Made by a program: the position numbers and the translations under genes. The notes beneath the pieces are model-generated. The model made no database searches. It had not been told where the DNA came from and saw only the letters and a list, made by a program, of their open reading frames with translations. This document shows positions 46,196 to 55,678 of a stretch of 64,000 bases of DNA, piece after piece. Location of the stretch: NCBI GenBank assembly GCA_963794745.1, contig CAWCEZ010000011.1:620001-684000 (forward strand), read 5' to 3'. How positions within the stretch are numbered: the first letter of the stretch is position 1; every line of letters begins with the position of its first letter. The stretch is from Fen-671 sp963794745 (GTDB taxonomy: Bacteria; Actinomycetota; Acidimicrobiia; Acidimicrobiales; Palsa-688).

Positions 46196-47566
46196 GTGAG
46201 CGATATCGCGTTGGCACAAGGCATCGGGAGCCGGCCGCTAGCAGACCTGGTCGGCGCCGGTATAACTGTGCCGCTGGTGCAAGGTGGGCAGGCCCGCTAC
46301 GTGAACCTCGACTACGCAGCCAGCACCCCGAGCCTGACCCAGGCGTTAGCGCGTACCGTCGAGGTGCTCCCCTGGTACGCCAGCGTCCACCGTGGCTCGG
46401 GGTACCTGTCCCTGGTCAGCACGGCGCTTTACGAGTCAGCCCGGGCCACGCTCCGCCAGTTCGTCGGCGCCCGGGACGATGACGTCGTCATCTTCACGCG
46501 CAATACCACCGACGCGCTCAACCTCCTCGTGAAGGCGGTCCCCGCCGGTACCGAGGTCGTTTACCTTGACATCGAGCACCACGCCGACATCCTGCCGTGG
46601 CAAAGGCACCTCAACTACTGTGCCCGTGCGGCTGCCACCTGGGCCGAGACCGCCGAAAGGTTGGAGCAGGCCTTGGACGAGCACCCGGGCGCTCTTCTGG
46701 CCATCACGGGCGCCTCCAATGTCACCGGCGAGCTGGTCCCGCTCGCCGACGTCGTGGCCTTGGCCCACGAGCGGGGGGCACGAGTCGTCGTCGACGCCGC
46801 GCAGATGGCGCCCCACCGCCCCATCGACCTCTTGCACCTCGACGCCGACTTCATAGCGTTTTCCGGGCACAAGTGCTACGCCCCGTTCGGAGTGGGTGTG
46901 CTCGTGGGCCGGCGCGACTGGCTGGACGAAGCTCCCGCCTATCTCGCCGGCGGGGGCGCCGTCGAGAGCGTGACGATCGAAACGACCAATTGGGCTCGGT
47001 CCCCCGAACGGCACGAGGGCGGCACGCCCAATTTCGTCGGCGCGATCGCCTTGGCCGAAGCGAGCCTCGTCCTAACCGAGTTGTTCGCCAGCGGGGCCAC
47101 CGCGGCGCACGAAACGGTCCTCCGCCGCCGTCTTCTGGAGGGCCTTAAGGCGCTGGAGGGTATCCGGCCCCTGCAGATCTGGCCGGACGCCTCCGAGGCC
47201 GTCGGGATCGTGGCGTTCGAGGTGGAGGGCCACGAAGCAGGCCTCGTGGCTGCGTACTTGTCAAGCGAGCACGCCGTGGGGCTGCGCGATGGCAAGTTCT
47301 GCGCCCACCCACTGCTCGCGCGTTTGAACTACGGCCAGGGCGCGCTGCGGGCCAGCTTCGGTCTTGGCACCACGACCGACGATATTGACCGCCTGATCGA
47401 GGGGCTCACGCAATATCTGCACCACGGCCCCCGCCAGAACTACACACGCCATGAAAGATGGTTCATCCCCGAGAGCGACGACCGCCAACCTCCTTTCCCC
47501 GAGGTGGACCTTGCCGACCCGCGCCGGTCCCGTCCCTCGGTTAGTCGAACAGGACACCCTTCGTGA
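46196..47566 (+). CDS. SufS/CsdA-like PLP enzyme (cysteine desulfurase/selenocysteine lyase family)
   Basis: A 456-residue class V PLP enzyme. NLDYAASTPSLTQAL, TRNTTDALNLLVKA, EHHADILPWQ, ITGASNVTGELVPL, VVDAAQMAPHRPIDL and the PLP lysine in FIAFSGHKCYAPFGVGVLVG are all present. A cysteine in VGLRDGKFCAHPLL sits where SufS-type desulfurases carry the persulfide Cys. The GTG at 46196 has GGAGG 7 bases upstream. Its neighbours are not Fe-S assembly genes, so an amino-acid lyase or desulfurase role in catabolism is as likely as Suf function. Its end overlaps the convergent mutarotase gene by 26 bases. Confidence 0.82.
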   Translation: MSDIALAQGIGSRPLADLVGAGITVPLVQGGQARYVNLDYAASTPSLTQALARTVEVLPWYASVHRGSGYLSLVSTALYESARATLRQFVGARDDDVVIFTRNTTDALNLLVKAVPAGTEVVYLDIEHHADILPWQRHLNYCARAAATWAETAERLEQALDEHPGALLAITGASNVTGELVPLADVVALAHERGARVVVDAAQMAPHRPIDLLHLDADFIAFSGHKCYAPFGVGVLVGRRDWLDEAPAYLAGGGAVESVTIETTNWARSPERHEGGTPNFVGAIALAEASLVLTELFASGATAAHETVLRRRLLEGLKALEGIRPLQIWPDASEAVGIVAFEVEGHEAGLVAAYLSSEHAVGLRDGKFCAHPLLARLNYGQGALRASFGLGTTTDDIDRLIEGLTQYLHHGPRQNYTRHERWFIPESDDRQPPFPEVDLADPRRSRPSVSRTGHPS

Positions 47567-47972
47567 ACAGCACGCAGCCGTAGGGCCTCGCCTCGCCGGT
47601 AGCTACCACAGCAAAGGCCTCCTTGGCGTGGGCGTAAAAATCCTCCCGCCTGAGTGACCCCATTTCGAGCTCTCGCCCCTCGCTCTCCTGGCAAAGGGCC
47701 AGGACCTCGGCCTGCACCTGGGGGACCTCATCCGGCGAACCGACCACCTCCATGCGGACCACGGGCCGCTCGACGAACGTGTCCAATGGCAACACGCTAA
47801 GGATTGCCCGAGCGGCGCTGACCATGTCGGCACCGGCCAACCGCACGAGGCGCCTGCTCGCAGACGCTGCCGGGAAATTGCGGTCGACCAATGCCACTTG
47901 ATCACCATGGCCCATGGCCGCTAGCACGTACAGCAGGTCCTCCCCGAGTAAGGGATCCAAGCCCTTCAGCAT
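47541..47972 (-). CDS. RbsD/FucU family sugar mutarotase
   Basis: A 143-residue protein. The family N-terminus MLKGLDPLLGEDLLYVLAAMGHGDQVALVDRNFPA contains the catalytic-site His and Asp. RHFFxTG-type and C-terminal RPYGCVLFTKGV residues follow. RbsD/FucU enzymes speed interconversion of ring forms of ribose, fucose or related sugars. It is 42 bases downstream of the double-CMD gene on the same strand. The sugar cannot be read from sequence. Confidence 0.88.
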   Translation of the reverse strand: MLKGLDPLLGEDLLYVLAAMGHGDQVALVDRNFPAASASRRLVRLAGADMVSAARAILSVLPLDTFVERPVVRMEVVGSPDEVPQVQAEVLALCQESEGRELEMGSLRREDFYAHAKEAFAVVATGEARPYGCVLFTKGVLFD

Positions 47973-48014
47973 CTCAGCTCCTCTTGGTCGTTTCCTCCCG
48001 CAAGCTAGCCCAGC

Positions 48015-48780
48015 TCAGCCGCCTCCCTCGAACCGGGCGAGCTCCTCGGCGAGGATGGGCGCGGCAGTGGCGGTTGCGTGCATCCCGAGGACGCTGGCGA
48101 TCTCCATGATCTCGAGGATCTCCTGAGCGGTCGCGCCATAGCCGATGGCATTCTCGATATGCAGCTTCAGCCCCTTCACGTACAGGTGGGTGGCTGCTGT
48201 GTCAAAGGCAATATAAACAAATTCTTTGACTTTCGGCGATAGCGTCCCGGAACGCCATGGGACCGAAGAGAACTCCGTATAAGCAGCAAACAGCTCCGGG
48301 TCAAGCTCGAGCATCTCGTCCCAGAACTCATGCCAGTAACCGCGAGTTTTCGTGAAGTCTGCCTTGACCTGTTCCTGGTACTCGGTGAGCTCGGCCGGGC
48401 CGGTCCGGAGGCCCTTTTCCGTCAGCACTTGCACGAGTACCGGGACACCGATGTTCATCGCATGGATCCCTAGCGTGGAGGTGAGCTCGAGGACTTCCAT
48501 GATCTCGTCCTTGGTGGCACCGGCTTTCAGCGCCGCGCGGATGTGCTCGCGTGCCCCCGGCACGTAGAGGTGCGTGGCAGCAGCAGCAACCGTTATGTAC
48601 ATGAGCTCTTTGGTCTTGTCGTCGAGGTGGTTCTTTTTCCACGGGACGGCCGAGAAGTTGAGGTAAGCCCTCATGAACGGCGGGTCCAACTCGAGGACCG
48701 TCTCCCACTCAGGGCCCCACGTACCCCGGATCTCTGATGAACTCTTGTTTGATCTGCTGCTGTTCGGAAGTGAGAGACAC
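48015..48780 (-). CDS. tandem carboxymuconolactone decarboxylase (CMD) domain protein, frame-changed
   Basis: About 254 residues. Two AhpD-like CMD domains are visible: first LMYITVAAAATHLYVPGAREHIRAALKAGATKDEIMEVLEL, then FVYIAFDTAATHLYVKGLKLHIENAIGYGATAQEILEIMEI. Neither has the CxxC of AhpD peroxidases, so decarboxylase or non-redox function is likelier. The N-terminal frame begins at GTG 48780 (AAGGAGG upstream; SLTSEQQQIKQEFIRDPGYVG) and joins PEWETVLELDPPFMRAYL by one base at the GGGCCCC run (48712-48718). Precedes the mutarotase gene. Confidence 0.8.
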
Positions 48781-48824
48781 TTTGCCTCCTTGCCGTCGTC
48801 GGGACGGCGTACCTTGGCTGAGGA

Positions 48825-49511
48825 TCAGCCAGATATTTGGCCCGGCCAGGGGCTGTTGAGGAGAGCGGCCTCCTCAACGCCTTGCAGCCCGGCTAGAGCG
48901 GTTTTACAGGCGTTGCGAACGTGCTCAGCGCACAGCTGGGACGCCAAGACTGCGTCGCGTGCTGAGATAGCGGCTACGATGGCCTCGAGCTCGGCAACCG
49001 TCTGGGACACACGCCCCGGATGAGACAGTGAGGTGGCACGCAAAGCGTGCACGCGACCCTTGATCCCCTCGAGTTGCTGTTGCAAGGCATTGCTGCGCGC
49101 CCCGCGCACGAGTACCTCGTAAAAGAACTCCTTTGCCCTAAGCAACTCGAGAATGTCCGTCGTGTGGGAAGAAACGCGTTTGAAGTTCCTGACCGCTGTC
49201 TTCAGTAGCCGGACTTCGCGATCGTCGGCACGCTCGACGAAGCGTGTGACGACGAGGCATTCGAGCGCCGCACGAACCTCGTACAGGTCGACAGCTTCGT
49301 CCAGGGATGGGGCGCTAACCCGTGCACCCTTCTGGGCAACGACCGTCAGTAGGCCCTCAGCCGCCAGTTCCCTGATCGCCTCCCGGAAGGTCGTGCGCGA
49401 GACGCCGAGCCTTTCTATGAACTCGCGCTCCACCACACGCTGGCCGGGTTTCAATTGGAAGTTGAGGATGAACTGGCGCAGGGTATCGATTGTCTGCTGA
49501 CGGACAGACAA
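48825..49511 (-). CDS. GntR-family regulator, FCD (FadR) subfamily
   Basis: A 228-residue repressor-type regulator. Winged HTH: LKPGQRVVEREFIERLGVSRTTFREAIRELAAEGLL. An all-helical FCD ligand domain follows, with DLYEVRAALECLVV at its start and HVRNACKTAL at the end. The start is TTG 49511 (first start codon in frame, weak ribosome site). It lies downstream of the dehydrogenase, CMD, cupin, SDR and lactonase genes on the same strand. Its family recognises TNGTNNNACNA boxes, of which two perfect copies lie at the head of that operon (54907-54945). Confidence 0.9.
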   Translation of the reverse strand: MSVRQQTIDTLRQFILNFQLKPGQRVVEREFIERLGVSRTTFREAIRELAAEGLLTVVAQKGARVSAPSLDEAVDLYEVRAALECLVVTRFVERADDREVRLLKTAVRNFKRVSSHTTDILELLRAKEFFYEVLVRGARSNALQQQLEGIKGRVHALRATSLSHPGRVSQTVAELEAIVAAISARDAVLASQLCAEHVRNACKTALAGLQGVEEAALLNSPWPGQISG

Positions 49512-49651
49512 TTCGAAAGAAGGCCCGGACTCCGTCCTCCAGGTGGGAGGGGCCGCTCCCGCCCGCGCCCGTGCTCGGGCGATGGTGGTCGAGGGAAGCC
49601 ACTGCCCCGTGCTGTTGGGAGGTCACCTTGCGCCGACGTGGCGCGGGACGG

Positions 49652-50544
49652 TCACCGGCCACTGGCGCCAGCCTCGTCAGCCAGCCAACGCGCCACCTCT
49701 GTGTGATCGGCCGTCGCGGGAAAGCCTGGCTCGCCCGGTCCCACAGGTCGCGTGCGTACGACCCTAGGGCGCCCGGTGCGCCCACCTGTTCGGCCAACTG
49801 GATCGCTATGTTCATGTCCTTGAGCATCAACCGTAACCCGAAACCAGAGTCGAAGGTACCTGGGATGATGAACTTTGGCCACTTGTTCTCGGTCGAACCG
49901 CTCCGGCCGCTCGAACTGTTGAAAACCGACAGCATCACGTCGGGGTCGATGCCGAACCGCTCGCCAATGAGCATGGCTTCGCTGGTCACCCAGAGGTGAG
50001 TGGCCGACAGCAAGTTGTTCAGAGCTTTGACGGCGTGACCTGAGCCGATCGGGCCTACGTGGACCACTCGGCCCAACTCCGCGAGGTACGGGGCCGCCTC
50101 GGCCACGTCGGAGGCATCCCCGCCCACCATTATGGTCAGCTTGCCTGCCTCTGCGCCGGAAACTCCTCCTGAGACCGGAGCATCGAGCATCCTGGCCCCC
50201 CGTTTTTCGAGAGTTCCTGCCAGCGCCCGAGTTCGTAGGGGTTCGGAAGAGCTCATGTCGACGACGATTGCACCGGGCTCCAGCCGGTCGAGCAGGGTGG
50301 CGTCTTCAAGCACACTCGCGACCACATCAGAGGTGGGGAGCATCAATATGACCACGCGGGCGCCTACGGCCACCTCGCCGAGTTCTTTCCCATCGTGGCC
50401 TCCGGCTTCGCCAAATCGTCGGCGAGCGGTCTTGGAGACGTCGTAGCCGATAACGGTGTGGCCGGCGGCCACGAGCCGCGCCGACATCGGGGCTCCGATG
50501 CGGCCGAAGCCGACAAACCCGACGATGGGTGCTGGGTTACTCAC
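49652..50544 (-). CDS. beta-hydroxyacid dehydrogenase (3-hydroxyisobutyrate dehydrogenase type) 1, frame-changed
   Basis: About 297 residues. Rossmann start VGFVGFGRIGAPMSARLVAAGH, the substrate-site loop DAPVSGGVSGAEAGKLTIMVGG, and the catalytic Lys region GSGHAVKALNNLLSATHLW. The motif KWPKFIIPGTFDSGFGLRLMLKDM follows. At 49717-49723 one base joins WDRASQAFP to ADHTEVARWLADEAG, the normal family C-terminus, ending at 49652. GTG 50544 overlaps the stop of the CMD gene before it. Bases 49512-49651 between it and the GntR gene show no feature. Confidence 0.85.
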
Positions 50545-50936
50545 GTCCCTCGCTTTCCTTCAGGTTCGCGTCGGCGATACGGAACGACTCAAGCGCCGCG
50601 GGCACCCCAACGTAGATGGCGGTTTGGAGAAGCGTTTCTTGTATCTCGGCCGTGGTGGCGCCGTTGACGAGTGCGCCCCGCACGTGGGTCCCGAATTCGT
50701 GAGGCCGGTTGAGTGCCGTCAACATCGCCAAATTGAGCAGGCTCCGGGTCTTGCGCTCGAGGCCGTCCGGCTCCAAATCGATCCCCCAGCAGTACTCGGT
50801 GACAAGCTCTTGCATCGGCCGCGCGAAGTCGCTGGCTTGTGCGAGCGAACGGTCGACATGCTCGGCGCCCGAGGACCTCCCGTCGCACCTTCAGGCCCTG
50901 CTGGTACGTCTCCTCATGGGTTTCGTCGGACGGCAT
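50537..50936 (-). CDS. PcaC-like carboxymuconolactone decarboxylase, frame-changed
   Basis: About 132 residues, a single CMD domain. The N-terminal frame from ATG 50936 reads MPSDETHEETYQQGLKVRREVLG, typical of the 4-carboxymuconolactone decarboxylase start. The rest reads AEHVDRSLAQASDFARPMQELVTEYCWG, RSLLNLAMLTALNRPHEFGTHVRGALVNGATTAEIQE. The join is one base in the GGGC near 50870-50876. The ATG shares bases with the cupin stop (TAATG). Member of the lactonase operon; true PcaC activity is not established because the family is broad. Confidence 0.8.
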
Positions 50937-51335
50937 TAGGTCTCCCTCGTTGTCGGAGTCGCATTGAACTCGTCATCGCTGACGGCCTCAGCCCACGAGG
51001 TCACGCCCAACGAAATGGCGGTGTGGGCGACAAAGGACCCGCCGAGGCCCCATGCCAGTGGCGCTCACCCGGCGGCGCCCATATCGTATCCCCGGCGCGC
51101 ATGACCAGACCGGGCCACCATCAGCCTGGATTAGGCCTTGCCCCGCGAGCACGATGAGGATCTGGCCTCTTTCGTGGCTGTGCCAGTACGTCCGAGCGCA
51201 CGGGGTGAAGTTGACGGTGTTGATCGTCACTCCGTCTGTGGACGGCATCGTCAAGTAGGGGAAAACGTCACCGGTGAACTGGGAGCCGGTTTTCCCAGCC
51301 GCACCTGCTTGCTTGCTGGGCGGGATGAGTATCAA
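50936..51335 (-). CDS. cupin-domain protein, frame-changed twice
   Basis: About 132 residues. The likely start is TTG 51335, with GGAG upstream and overlap with the preceding stop (TTGA). The core reads AGKTGSQFTGDVFPYL, VNFTPCARTYWHSHERGQILIVLAGQG (cupin motif 1 with metal His/Glu), then in another frame MRAGDTIWAPPGERHWHG (motif 2), then in a third FVAHTAISLGVTSWAEAVSDDEF to TAA at 50936-50938. The breaks are near 51105-51115 and 51030-51040. This cupin type often accompanies CMD and SDR genes. Confidence 0.72.
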
Positions 51336-52242
51336 GAGGGCTCCAAATGTGTCGTAAAGGCGGGCCTCGACCGGAAACGTCGCCGATCGCGTCGACGACT
51401 GTGTTGCTGATCTGGTCGGCATAGCCAAGCGAACGGGCCAGCCCGAAGCTGGCGAGAGGCCCGGAGGCGTTAAGGCTCGCAACGCCAACTGCTGACCATC
51501 TCGGTGTACAGCACAACGTCTTTCATCATCAGCGTGTTGGTGAGCCCGCCCTCAAGGTAGTCGCCGGTGATGATCTTGGGGAACCTGTTCAGGGTAGCGA
51601 AATTGATGCCCGAGCTCTTGTTGAACACCTCGAGTAGGAGCGCAAGGTCGAGACCGGCCTTCTTGCCGGCTACCATCACCTCCGCTGTCGCGGCCGAGGG
51701 AAACCGCGTTCAGGAAGTTGTTGAGCAGCTTGGTAGTGTGCCCCGCGCCCGAAACCCCAACGTGGTAAAGGTTGGCGGTGAACGCCGCCAGCGTCGGGCG
51801 GACCTTTTCCAGCGCCGCCTCGTCCCCACCAATCATTAGAGTGAGCTTGCCTGCGTCAGCGGCCGCCGCTCCCCCCGAGATACCCGCATCGAGATAGTCA
51901 GCCTGCTTCGGCCAGCAGCGCAGAGATTTCTGCGTTCGACTCGGGAGCCGACGGTGCTCGAGGTCGACGATTACTTGGCCAGGCCGTGCCTGCGAGAACA
52001 CACCGTCGGGCCAAGCACGACCGACTCGACCACGTGGCTGTCGGGCAACGACAACAGGACGATGTCGCAGGAACCGGCCACCTCGGCCGACGAGCCGGCG
52101 ACCGTAGCGCCCGCCGCGGCTATCACATCGGGGTTGGTGTCATAACCGAGCACAGCCCCGCCAGCGCGGACAATGCACCTGCTAATTCTCCCACCCATGT
52201 TCCCTAGGCCGATGAACCCAACTCGGCTGAAGACACGCGCAT
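51332..52242 (-). CDS. beta-hydroxyacid dehydrogenase (3-hydroxyisobutyrate dehydrogenase type) 2, several frame changes
   Basis: Paralogue of the dehydrogenase at 49652-50544. Pieces in successive frames give GFIGLGNMGGRISRCIVRAG, DIVLLSLPDSHVVESVVLGP, QARPGQVIVDL, YLDAGISGGAAAADAGKLTLMIGGDEA, GAGHTTKLLNNFLNAVSLG with the catalytic Lys, KKAGLDLALLLEVFNKSSGINF and ASLNASGPLASFGLARSLGYADQI. At least five one-base changes are needed. The start is probably ATG 52242; the end is taken as the TGA at 51332-51334 that overlaps the cupin TTG. Conserved residues are retained, arguing for consensus errors rather than old decay. Confidence 0.68.
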
Positions 52243-52257
52243 CTGGAGATGCTCACA

Positions 52258-53124
52258 TCACTCCCTTTTAGCGTCCCGTACATGGCGGTCGACCCGCTCG
52301 GTGTCCCACGCCCCCGCTCCGCCCGATGGCCGCACAGTGTTGACGATCGTGGCACCGCCGTCCGCGCTGAGGACCTGTCCTGTCATATAAGAGGATTCGT
52401 CGCTCAGGAGGAACGCCACCACCGAGGCGATCTCATCGGGTGGCCCGCTCGTCTGAGCGGCGTGGTCGATGCCCGTTGCTCCATGTCGTTCTTGCCGCCT
52501 ACCGATGCGGCCGATTTCGCGAAGAGCTCGGTGGGCACGATCCCCGGCGCGACGCCGTTGACCCGGATGCCGATCGGGCCCCGTACATCGCCGCGCCCTG
52601 ATGAGGCCGACCGCGTGCTTGGAGGTCTGGTAGGCCAGCAGGTCTGCACTACCCATGAGGCTGGCGATCGATGCCGTCATGACGATCGATCCTCGGGAGC
52701 CCTGGGCGCGGTACTGGCGGAACGCAGCCCGAAGACCGAGGAACTGGCCGCGGCAGGTTCACGCGCAGCACCTCGGTCGAACTCTTCCACTGCCGAGATC
52801 CGGCAGAGGGGACGAAAGTACCGAAGATCCCCGCATTGAGGTGGTAGTGGTCGACCCGGCCGAAGCTATCGATGCCTGCCTCCATGTAACGCTCTACCGT
52901 TGCAGCTCACCGGAATATCGCCCTACGACAGCGAACAGCGTCGTAGCCAGTTTCGCCACAACCTCACGAAGTGCGCTCCCATTTGTGTCTACTGCAACGA
53001 CATGTGCTCCCTCAGCAGCCGAGAAGGGTCGCGGATGCTCCCCCAGACCACTTGCGGCACCGGTCACCACTGCGACACTGCCCGCAAAGCGGCCGGCCCA
53101 GGTCGGCCGTTCTTGCTCAGGCAT
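52258..53124 (-). CDS. short-chain dehydrogenase/reductase, several frame changes
   Basis: About 289 residues. From ATG 53124: GSVAVVTGAASGLGE (NAD-binding TGxxxGxG), VVAVDTNGSALREV. Further frames give GRVDHYHLNAGIFGTFVP (the NAG motif), MTASIASLMGSADLLAYQTSKHAV (catalytic Ser, Tyr and Lys), IGIRVNGVAPGIVPTELF and PDEIASVVAFLLSDESSYMTGQVLSADGGAT. At least four frame changes lie between 52450 and 53030. The ATG overlaps the putative lactonase-1 stop as ATGCCTGA. It is an oxidoreductase in the lactonase operon; substrate unknown. Confidence 0.75.
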
Positions 53125-53934
53125 CGAGCTCGTCCGATCGTGGCGGCCAGGTCAGAGTACTTGCCCTCGGCCTTACGGAACCGGGACAACGTCGCCGGGT
53201 CATGGCCTGCGACGAGATGGCGGACCTCTCCAGAGCGAACCTGGTCGCGGATGTAGTCGAAGCATTCGTACATCTGGACCAGGTCGGCTACCGAGGTGAA
53301 GAGCATGTCGCGCTCGTACTCCTCGTAATAGTGGACGGCGTCGCTGGCGAGCAGGACGGTCCCCTCGCAAGTCGCTATTTTGACCATGCACTGGCCTGGG
53401 GTATGCCCCCCCACCTCGATGACCTCGATGCCAGGAGCGATCTTGGCGGTCCCCTCGAACAGCCTCATCCTTCCCTCCGACCTGACGGTGCCAAGGTATG
53501 CCAGCCCCTCGTCGTCGACTGAATGGTGGAACAGGGCGCGCCCTCGAATGTGCGCTACCCCAAAAGGCGAGCTCGCGCTCGGCCATGACCACCTCCGAGG
53601 TGGCAAACAGACCAAGGTTCCCGGCGTGGTCGTAATGGGCGTGGGTGAGCACCACTGTGGGCGAAGCGGACGGGTCGACGCCGAAATGCCTGAACAGGTC
53701 ACCAACATCAGCCAACAAGGTCCGGTCCCGCACCCTGCCGCCTTCAGGCGAGAAACCCGTGTCCACCACAACTGTGCGCTGCCGGTTCCGCACGATCCAG
53801 AAGAAATAGTCCATCTCGACCGGGCCATCGCTCTCGTGGTAGAGAGGGAAATTGAGGTATACCTCACTTCGGGTTGTGGAGCGTGTGCCGTACTTCACGA
53901 TTGTCACCTGATAGTGGTCATCACGCCCGCTCAA
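53117..53934 (-). CDS. metallo-beta-lactamase-fold lactonase (AHL-lactonase-like) 1, frame-changed
   Basis: About 272 residues. The metal-binding motif is VVLTHAHYDHAGNLGLF (HxHxDH); a further His is in VGGHTPGQ, an Asp in LLASDAVHYYEEYERD, and the last His in HLVAGHDPATL. VDTGFSPEGG precedes the motif. These match the N-acyl-homoserine lactonase group. One break near 53570-53580 joins the two halves; a second near 53125 would end the protein at TGA 53117-53119 instead of running through the SDR start. The TTG at 53934 is the assumed start; a GTG at 53910 is the alternative. It is a paralogue of the next gene. Confidence 0.77.
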
Positions 53935-53986
53935 AGCTCTACCCTCGTCCCAAATGCTCTGCCCGCCATACGGCCGACGACCCTCT

Positions 53987-54028
53987 TGTTTCGCCAGCTC
54001 TGCTACGCCAGCTCTGTTACGCCAGCAC
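53987..54028. repeat. 14-bp tandem repeat, three copies
   Basis: TGTTTCGCCAGCTC, TGCTACGCCAGCTC and TGTTACGCCAGCAC lie head to tail across the end of lactonase 2. Copies differ at two to three positions. It looks like a local duplication; no regulatory role is suggested by sequence alone. Confidence 0.75.
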
Positions 54029-54811
54029 TGTGGCGATGGCGCCGGCGGCCCCGGGCGCGGCGGGGAACGCTGCCGGGTACGGCCGTCGTGCCCGGGGATT
54101 ATCGTCCGCTTCGTCTCTCGGCGAGATCGCCCATAAAGCGCAAGGCGTTCCTCATCTCATCGAGGTCGGTGAAAGCGAAAAACGGCCATCCATGCTCGAG
54201 CTGCTCGTAAAAATGGGCCGCGTCGCTGGCCAGTAGCAATGGCCGCTCCCTCGTCTCGAGGAACGAGACGACTTCGCCCGGGCAATGCCCGCCCACCTGG
54301 TGAGACCGTGATCCCGGGGAAGACCTCAGTAGGCTCTGAGATCAGGCGCAGACGGCCCTCCTTCTGGGCTTTGTCGACCGGCACCAGGTTCTCCTCGGTG
54401 GTGAACTCCCCGCCGAGGGCATTGGCGTTGCGCTTGCCGAACCAATAGTCGTACTCCTTCTGGCCCGAAACAACCTGCGCACGCTCGAACAATCCCAGGT
54501 ACCCGATGTGGTCGTAGTGAAAGTGGCTCGTTATAACCATGTCCACCTCTAGCGGGTCAATGCCGATAATGCCCAAAGCATCGGGCGTGGGCATCACACT
54601 GATCTCCCCCAGCCAGTCGCGCGCGGCAATGTCGTACCCGGTGTCCATGAGGACCACTGCGCCGCCTTCGGATGACCCAGAAGTTGTAGTCCATGTGGAG
54701 GTCGCCGTCGGGCAACCCGTACTGGGCGTAGTCATGGAACACATCGCTCTTGTGGACGACTCTTTCCCCGTACCTGACTGACCAGACCGACTCAACATTC
54801 CCAGTTGACAT
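54017..54811 (-). CDS. metallo-beta-lactamase-fold lactonase (AHL-lactonase-like) 2, frame-changed
   Basis: About 264 residues. From ATG 54811 (GAGGAG upstream): VWSVRYGERVVHKSDVFHDYAQYG, DLHMDYNFWVI, then VVLMDTGYDIAARDWLGEI, the metal site VITSHFHYDHIGYLGLF, VGGHCPGEVV, LLASDAAHFYEQLEHGWP and IIPGHDG. Breaks are near 54665-54675, 54290-54305 and 54105-54120. The end is taken as TAA 54017-54019. First gene of the putative GntR-controlled operon. The shared layout with lactonase 1 indicates duplication followed by divergence. Confidence 0.77.
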
Positions 54812-54897
54812 ACCTAGCTCCTCGATTTAGTGGCTCCCTGTCGGCAAAGTGCCGGCCGCACGGTCCCCCCGTCCGGCCTCGTGGCCCCTCGAGCTCG

Positions 54898-54903
54898 ACT
54901 ATA
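54898..54903 (-). promoter_or_regulatory. -10 element upstream of lactonase 2
   Basis: TATAGT on the minus strand, 87 bases upstream of the lactonase-2 ATG. No good -35 lies at standard spacing, but the GntR-type box at 54907-54917 sits immediately upstream, in the -12 to -30 zone. Confidence 0.4.
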
Positions 54904-54906
54904 GGA

Positions 54907-54917
54907 TTGTCGTACAA
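54907..54917. promoter_or_regulatory. FCD-GntR operator box A
   Basis: TTGTCGTACAA is a perfect TTGT-N3-ACAA inverted repeat and fits the TNGTNNNACNA pattern known for FadR/FCD GntR regulators. It overlaps the promoter region of the lactonase operon. Confidence 0.75.
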
Positions 54918-54934
54918 AAAGCACGCGCAACTGA

Positions 54935-54945
54935 TTGTCATACAA
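54935..54945. promoter_or_regulatory. FCD-GntR operator box B
   Basis: TTGTCATACAA differs from box A by one base in the spacer and lies 28 bases from it. The pair is between the livF stop (54952) and lactonase 2. The regulator encoded at 48825-49511 is the obvious candidate ligand. Confidence 0.75.
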
Positions 54946-54951
54946 ATTTCG

Positions 54952-55678
54952 CTAGCCCAGGTAGGCATCGATAAGCGCCCTCTCGTCACCGATAACCTCT
55001 TTTGTTTCTCTTTCGTCGATAACCCGGCCTTCGGCCAAGACGTAAATCCGGTCGCATACTTGTAGCGCGAGGTCGACACGTTGCTCGACGAGGAGCAGGG
55101 ACCTCCCCCGTTGGCGCAAAGTGACCAGTGCCCGTGCCATGTCCTGGATGGTGAGCGGGGCCAATCCCAACGAAGGCTCGTCGAGCAGCATCACCCGGGG
55201 GTCGTTCATCATCATCCGGCCGATGGCCACCATCTGCTGTTCGCCGCCGCTTAGAGACGACGCCTTACGCCTGCGGTACCGCTCGACTACCGGGAAAAGC
55301 TCGAATACTCCTTCCAGCAGTTCTTGGGCCTTGTCCGGGTCCCGCCGGTGGCGCATGCCGCCGAGGCGAAGGTTGTCCTCCACCGTCAAGTTCAAGAACA
55401 GGCGCCGCCCTTCGGGCACCAGGGCAGCGTGACCACGTGCAACCCGGTGTGCGGGCATGCGCGAGACGTCGGTCCCCTCGATATGGACCTGGCCGCGACG
55501 GTGCCGTGCGAGGCCCATTATCGAACGCAGCACGGTCGTCTTCCCCGCCCCGTTCGGACCGAGCAGACGCGACGGCCTCACCCGCGGCTACATGCAAGGA
55601 GATGTCATGCACGACGTCGAAACGGCCGTACCCGGCCGACAGCCCGCGGACGTCCAAGGCCAGCTCGGTACTGCTCAT
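54952..55678 (-). CDS. livF: LIV-type ABC transporter ATPase LivF, frame-changed
   Basis: About 241 residues. The N-terminal frame from ATG 55678 is LALDVRGLSAGYGRFDVVHDISLHVAAGEAVA; the second holds Walker A LLGPNGAGKTTVL, signature SLSGGEQQMVAIGRMMM, Walker B VMLLDEPSLGLAPL and LLLVEQRVDLAL. One base near 55565-55575 joins them. The ATG overlaps the livM-livG stop as ATGA. RGHAALVPEGRRLF is typical of LivF. Confidence 0.87.

Noticed and set aside
50537..53934. True pseudogene graveyard from old gene decay
   Set aside because: Motifs and catalytic residues are kept across the broken frames and nonsense changes are lacking, which does not fit long neutral decay; recent loss cannot be fully excluded.
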